From the NCBI GenBank assembly GCA_023436715.1, contig JAEZIJ010000114.1, forward strand, positions 1 to 8,289: a stretch of 8,289 nucleotides of DNA. The letters run 5' to 3'. The notes under the pieces were generated by a model that did not search any database, was not told where the DNA came from, and saw only the letters and a program-made list of their open reading frames with translations. The stretch comes from Acidobacteriota bacterium (GTDB taxonomy: Bacteria; Acidobacteriota; Terriglobia; Bryobacterales; Bryobacteraceae). Below, piece by piece: positions 7,613 through 8,289 of the stretch; the first letter of the stretch is position 1; each line of letters begins with the position of its first letter. A program made the translations under genes and the position numbers.

Positions 7613-8202
7613 AACTCCGGACAAGGGTTCCACTCGCCTGACCCGACCGCAACACCCCGTTAACCAAACGCCCCTGTTGACCAGAGAATCTGAGAATCCG
7701 GAAGGAGAAAACGCGGGGTGCGGCCGAAACCCAGAGGGTTGCGCTCGTCCCCCGCATTCTCAGCACTCGAACCAGAGAATGGCGCTGGCGGTGGCAGAGG
7801 CGCCAAGCCGTTGTGAGAATGCAGGATTTCCGTCGAGGTCGGAGTCGGAGAAGAGCGCAGGAAAGCCGTCAACCGAAGGGTACTGGAAATTGACGCGGTT
7901 GGAATCTGGCTCCCCAAGACGAACCCTGTTACGAACTGGTTTCGGAGAAACAGGTGTCGAGCCAACGCCATCCGGTACCAACTGTTTTGAGACCCATGAA
8001 AACGGACTCGCTGTGGTCATTTTGTTGTCAAAGACCAGAGAAACATTTAAAGCATACTAAAATCGGGGTTCTCAGAGAGCATTGCAAACCGACGGAAGGC
8101 CCCGGCACCTGTTTTCCCCGTGCTCTTCATCACTTCGGTCCGATTTAGGCAGTGACCCGCTCCGGAACTTGTCAACGACTTTGAGACACCTGCCCGCATA
8201 AA
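7613..8202. other. Gene-poor stretch upstream of the operon
   Basis: The longest frame here (+ strand, about 7677-8060, TTG start) is rich in Ser, Glu, Pro and Gly, has no ribosome binding site and resembles nothing I know, so I do not call it a gene. The motif ACCAGAGAA recurs at 7680, 7771 and 8034. The part around 8021-8060 is clearly more AT-rich than its surroundings and could hold a promoter, but no pair of boxes is convincing. No tRNA is seen. Confidence 0.4.
7705..7759. repeat. Imperfect hairpin with perfect inner stem
   Basis: GCGGGG (7713-7718) pairs with CCCCGC (7750-7755), and the pairing extends imperfectly outward into GAGAA-like sequence. Inside, AACCC (7728-7732) pairs with GGGTT (7736-7740) around AGA. 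There is no T-run, so it is not an intrinsic terminator. It could be a structured intergenic element; function unknown. Confidence 0.4.
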
Positions 8203-8289
8203 TTAGTGTTGCTCCTCTTCGCTGGCCGCCCGGGCGGGCGGCGGGTTGATCCAGACAGCAGTGGGTCGGGCCGGAGGCTTGGGATGCGC
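8203..8289 (-). CDS. Possible C-terminal tail of an unknown protein (partial)
   Basis: On the minus strand a frame enters from the right edge and reads AHPKPPARPTAVWINPPP and then a short Ala/Arg stretch to SEEEQH before a TAA at 8203-8205. Only 28 residues are seen. The Pro-rich, acidic-ended tail looks like a natural C-terminus, and the gene would run toward the jet operon. A transposase is one possibility given the repeat-rich surroundings, but nothing in the visible residues identifies a family. It could also be a chance frame. Confidence 0.25.
   Translation of the reverse strand, partial: AHPKPPARPTAVWINPPPARAASEEEQH
8225..8242. repeat. GC-only hairpin at the right edge
   Basis: GCCGCCC (8225-8231) and GGGCGGC (8236-8242) form a perfect 7-bp stem around a 4-nt loop. 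It lies inside the possible partial reading frame and encodes its Pro/Ala-rich part, so it may only reflect codon composition. Confidence 0.5.

Noticed and set aside
7257..7766. 169-residue minus-strand open frame upstream of jetA as an intact gene
   Set aside because: Arg-rich, with no clear start or ribosome binding site; only its end looks protein-like, so it is at most part of a decayed gene.
7677..8060. 127-residue plus-strand open frame as a gene
   Set aside because: TTG start without a binding site and low-complexity Ser/Glu/Pro/Gly composition; likely chance.
1..8289. CRISPR array
   Set aside because: No regularly spaced direct repeats of suitable length anywhere in the window.

Overview
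The window holds one complete bacterial anti-plasmid defence operon, a type I Wadjet system (jetA-jetB-jetC-jetD), entirely on the minus strand from about 7229 down to 570. It is flanked on both sides by gene-poor DNA that looks like accessory or mobile-element debris. The sequence is fairly GC-rich. The flanks carry strong inverted repeats and what may be insertion-sequence remnants, which fits a genomic island. I cannot name the organism: a GC-rich bacterium such as a proteobacterium or acidobacterium would fit, but there is no rRNA, tRNA or housekeeping gene to decide.

Layout from left to right. 1-569: no convincing gene; two strong inverted repeats (47-107 and 170-233), a short degenerate direct repeat (223-267), and a small hairpin across the jetD stop. 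570-1757: jetD, a Toprim-fold nuclease subunit (DUF3322 + DUF2220). 1761-5150: jetC, an SMC/MukB-like ATPase with Walker A, coiled coil, hinge, coiled coil, signature and Walker B. 5137-5763: jetB (DUF4194), a MukE-like KITE subunit. 5760-7229: jetA (DUF3375), a MukF-like kleisin. 7230-8202: about 1 kb upstream of the operon with no confident gene, a possible decayed reading frame next to jetA, and a few hairpins. 8203-8289: possible C-terminal tail of a minus-strand protein that leaves the window.

The four jet genes are read jetA to jetD. They are packed so tightly (ATGA overlap, 14-nt overlap, 3-nt gap) that they must be one translationally coupled operon. From what is known of Wadjet, JetA, JetB and JetC form an SMC-like complex that extrudes DNA loops, and JetD cuts small closed circles such as plasmids once extrusion stalls. 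All motifs needed for ATP binding and hydrolysis and the Toprim acidic residues are visible, and no frameshift or premature stop interrupts any of the four, so the system looks intact. It is a described system type; I saw no extra gene inside the operon that would make it a new one.
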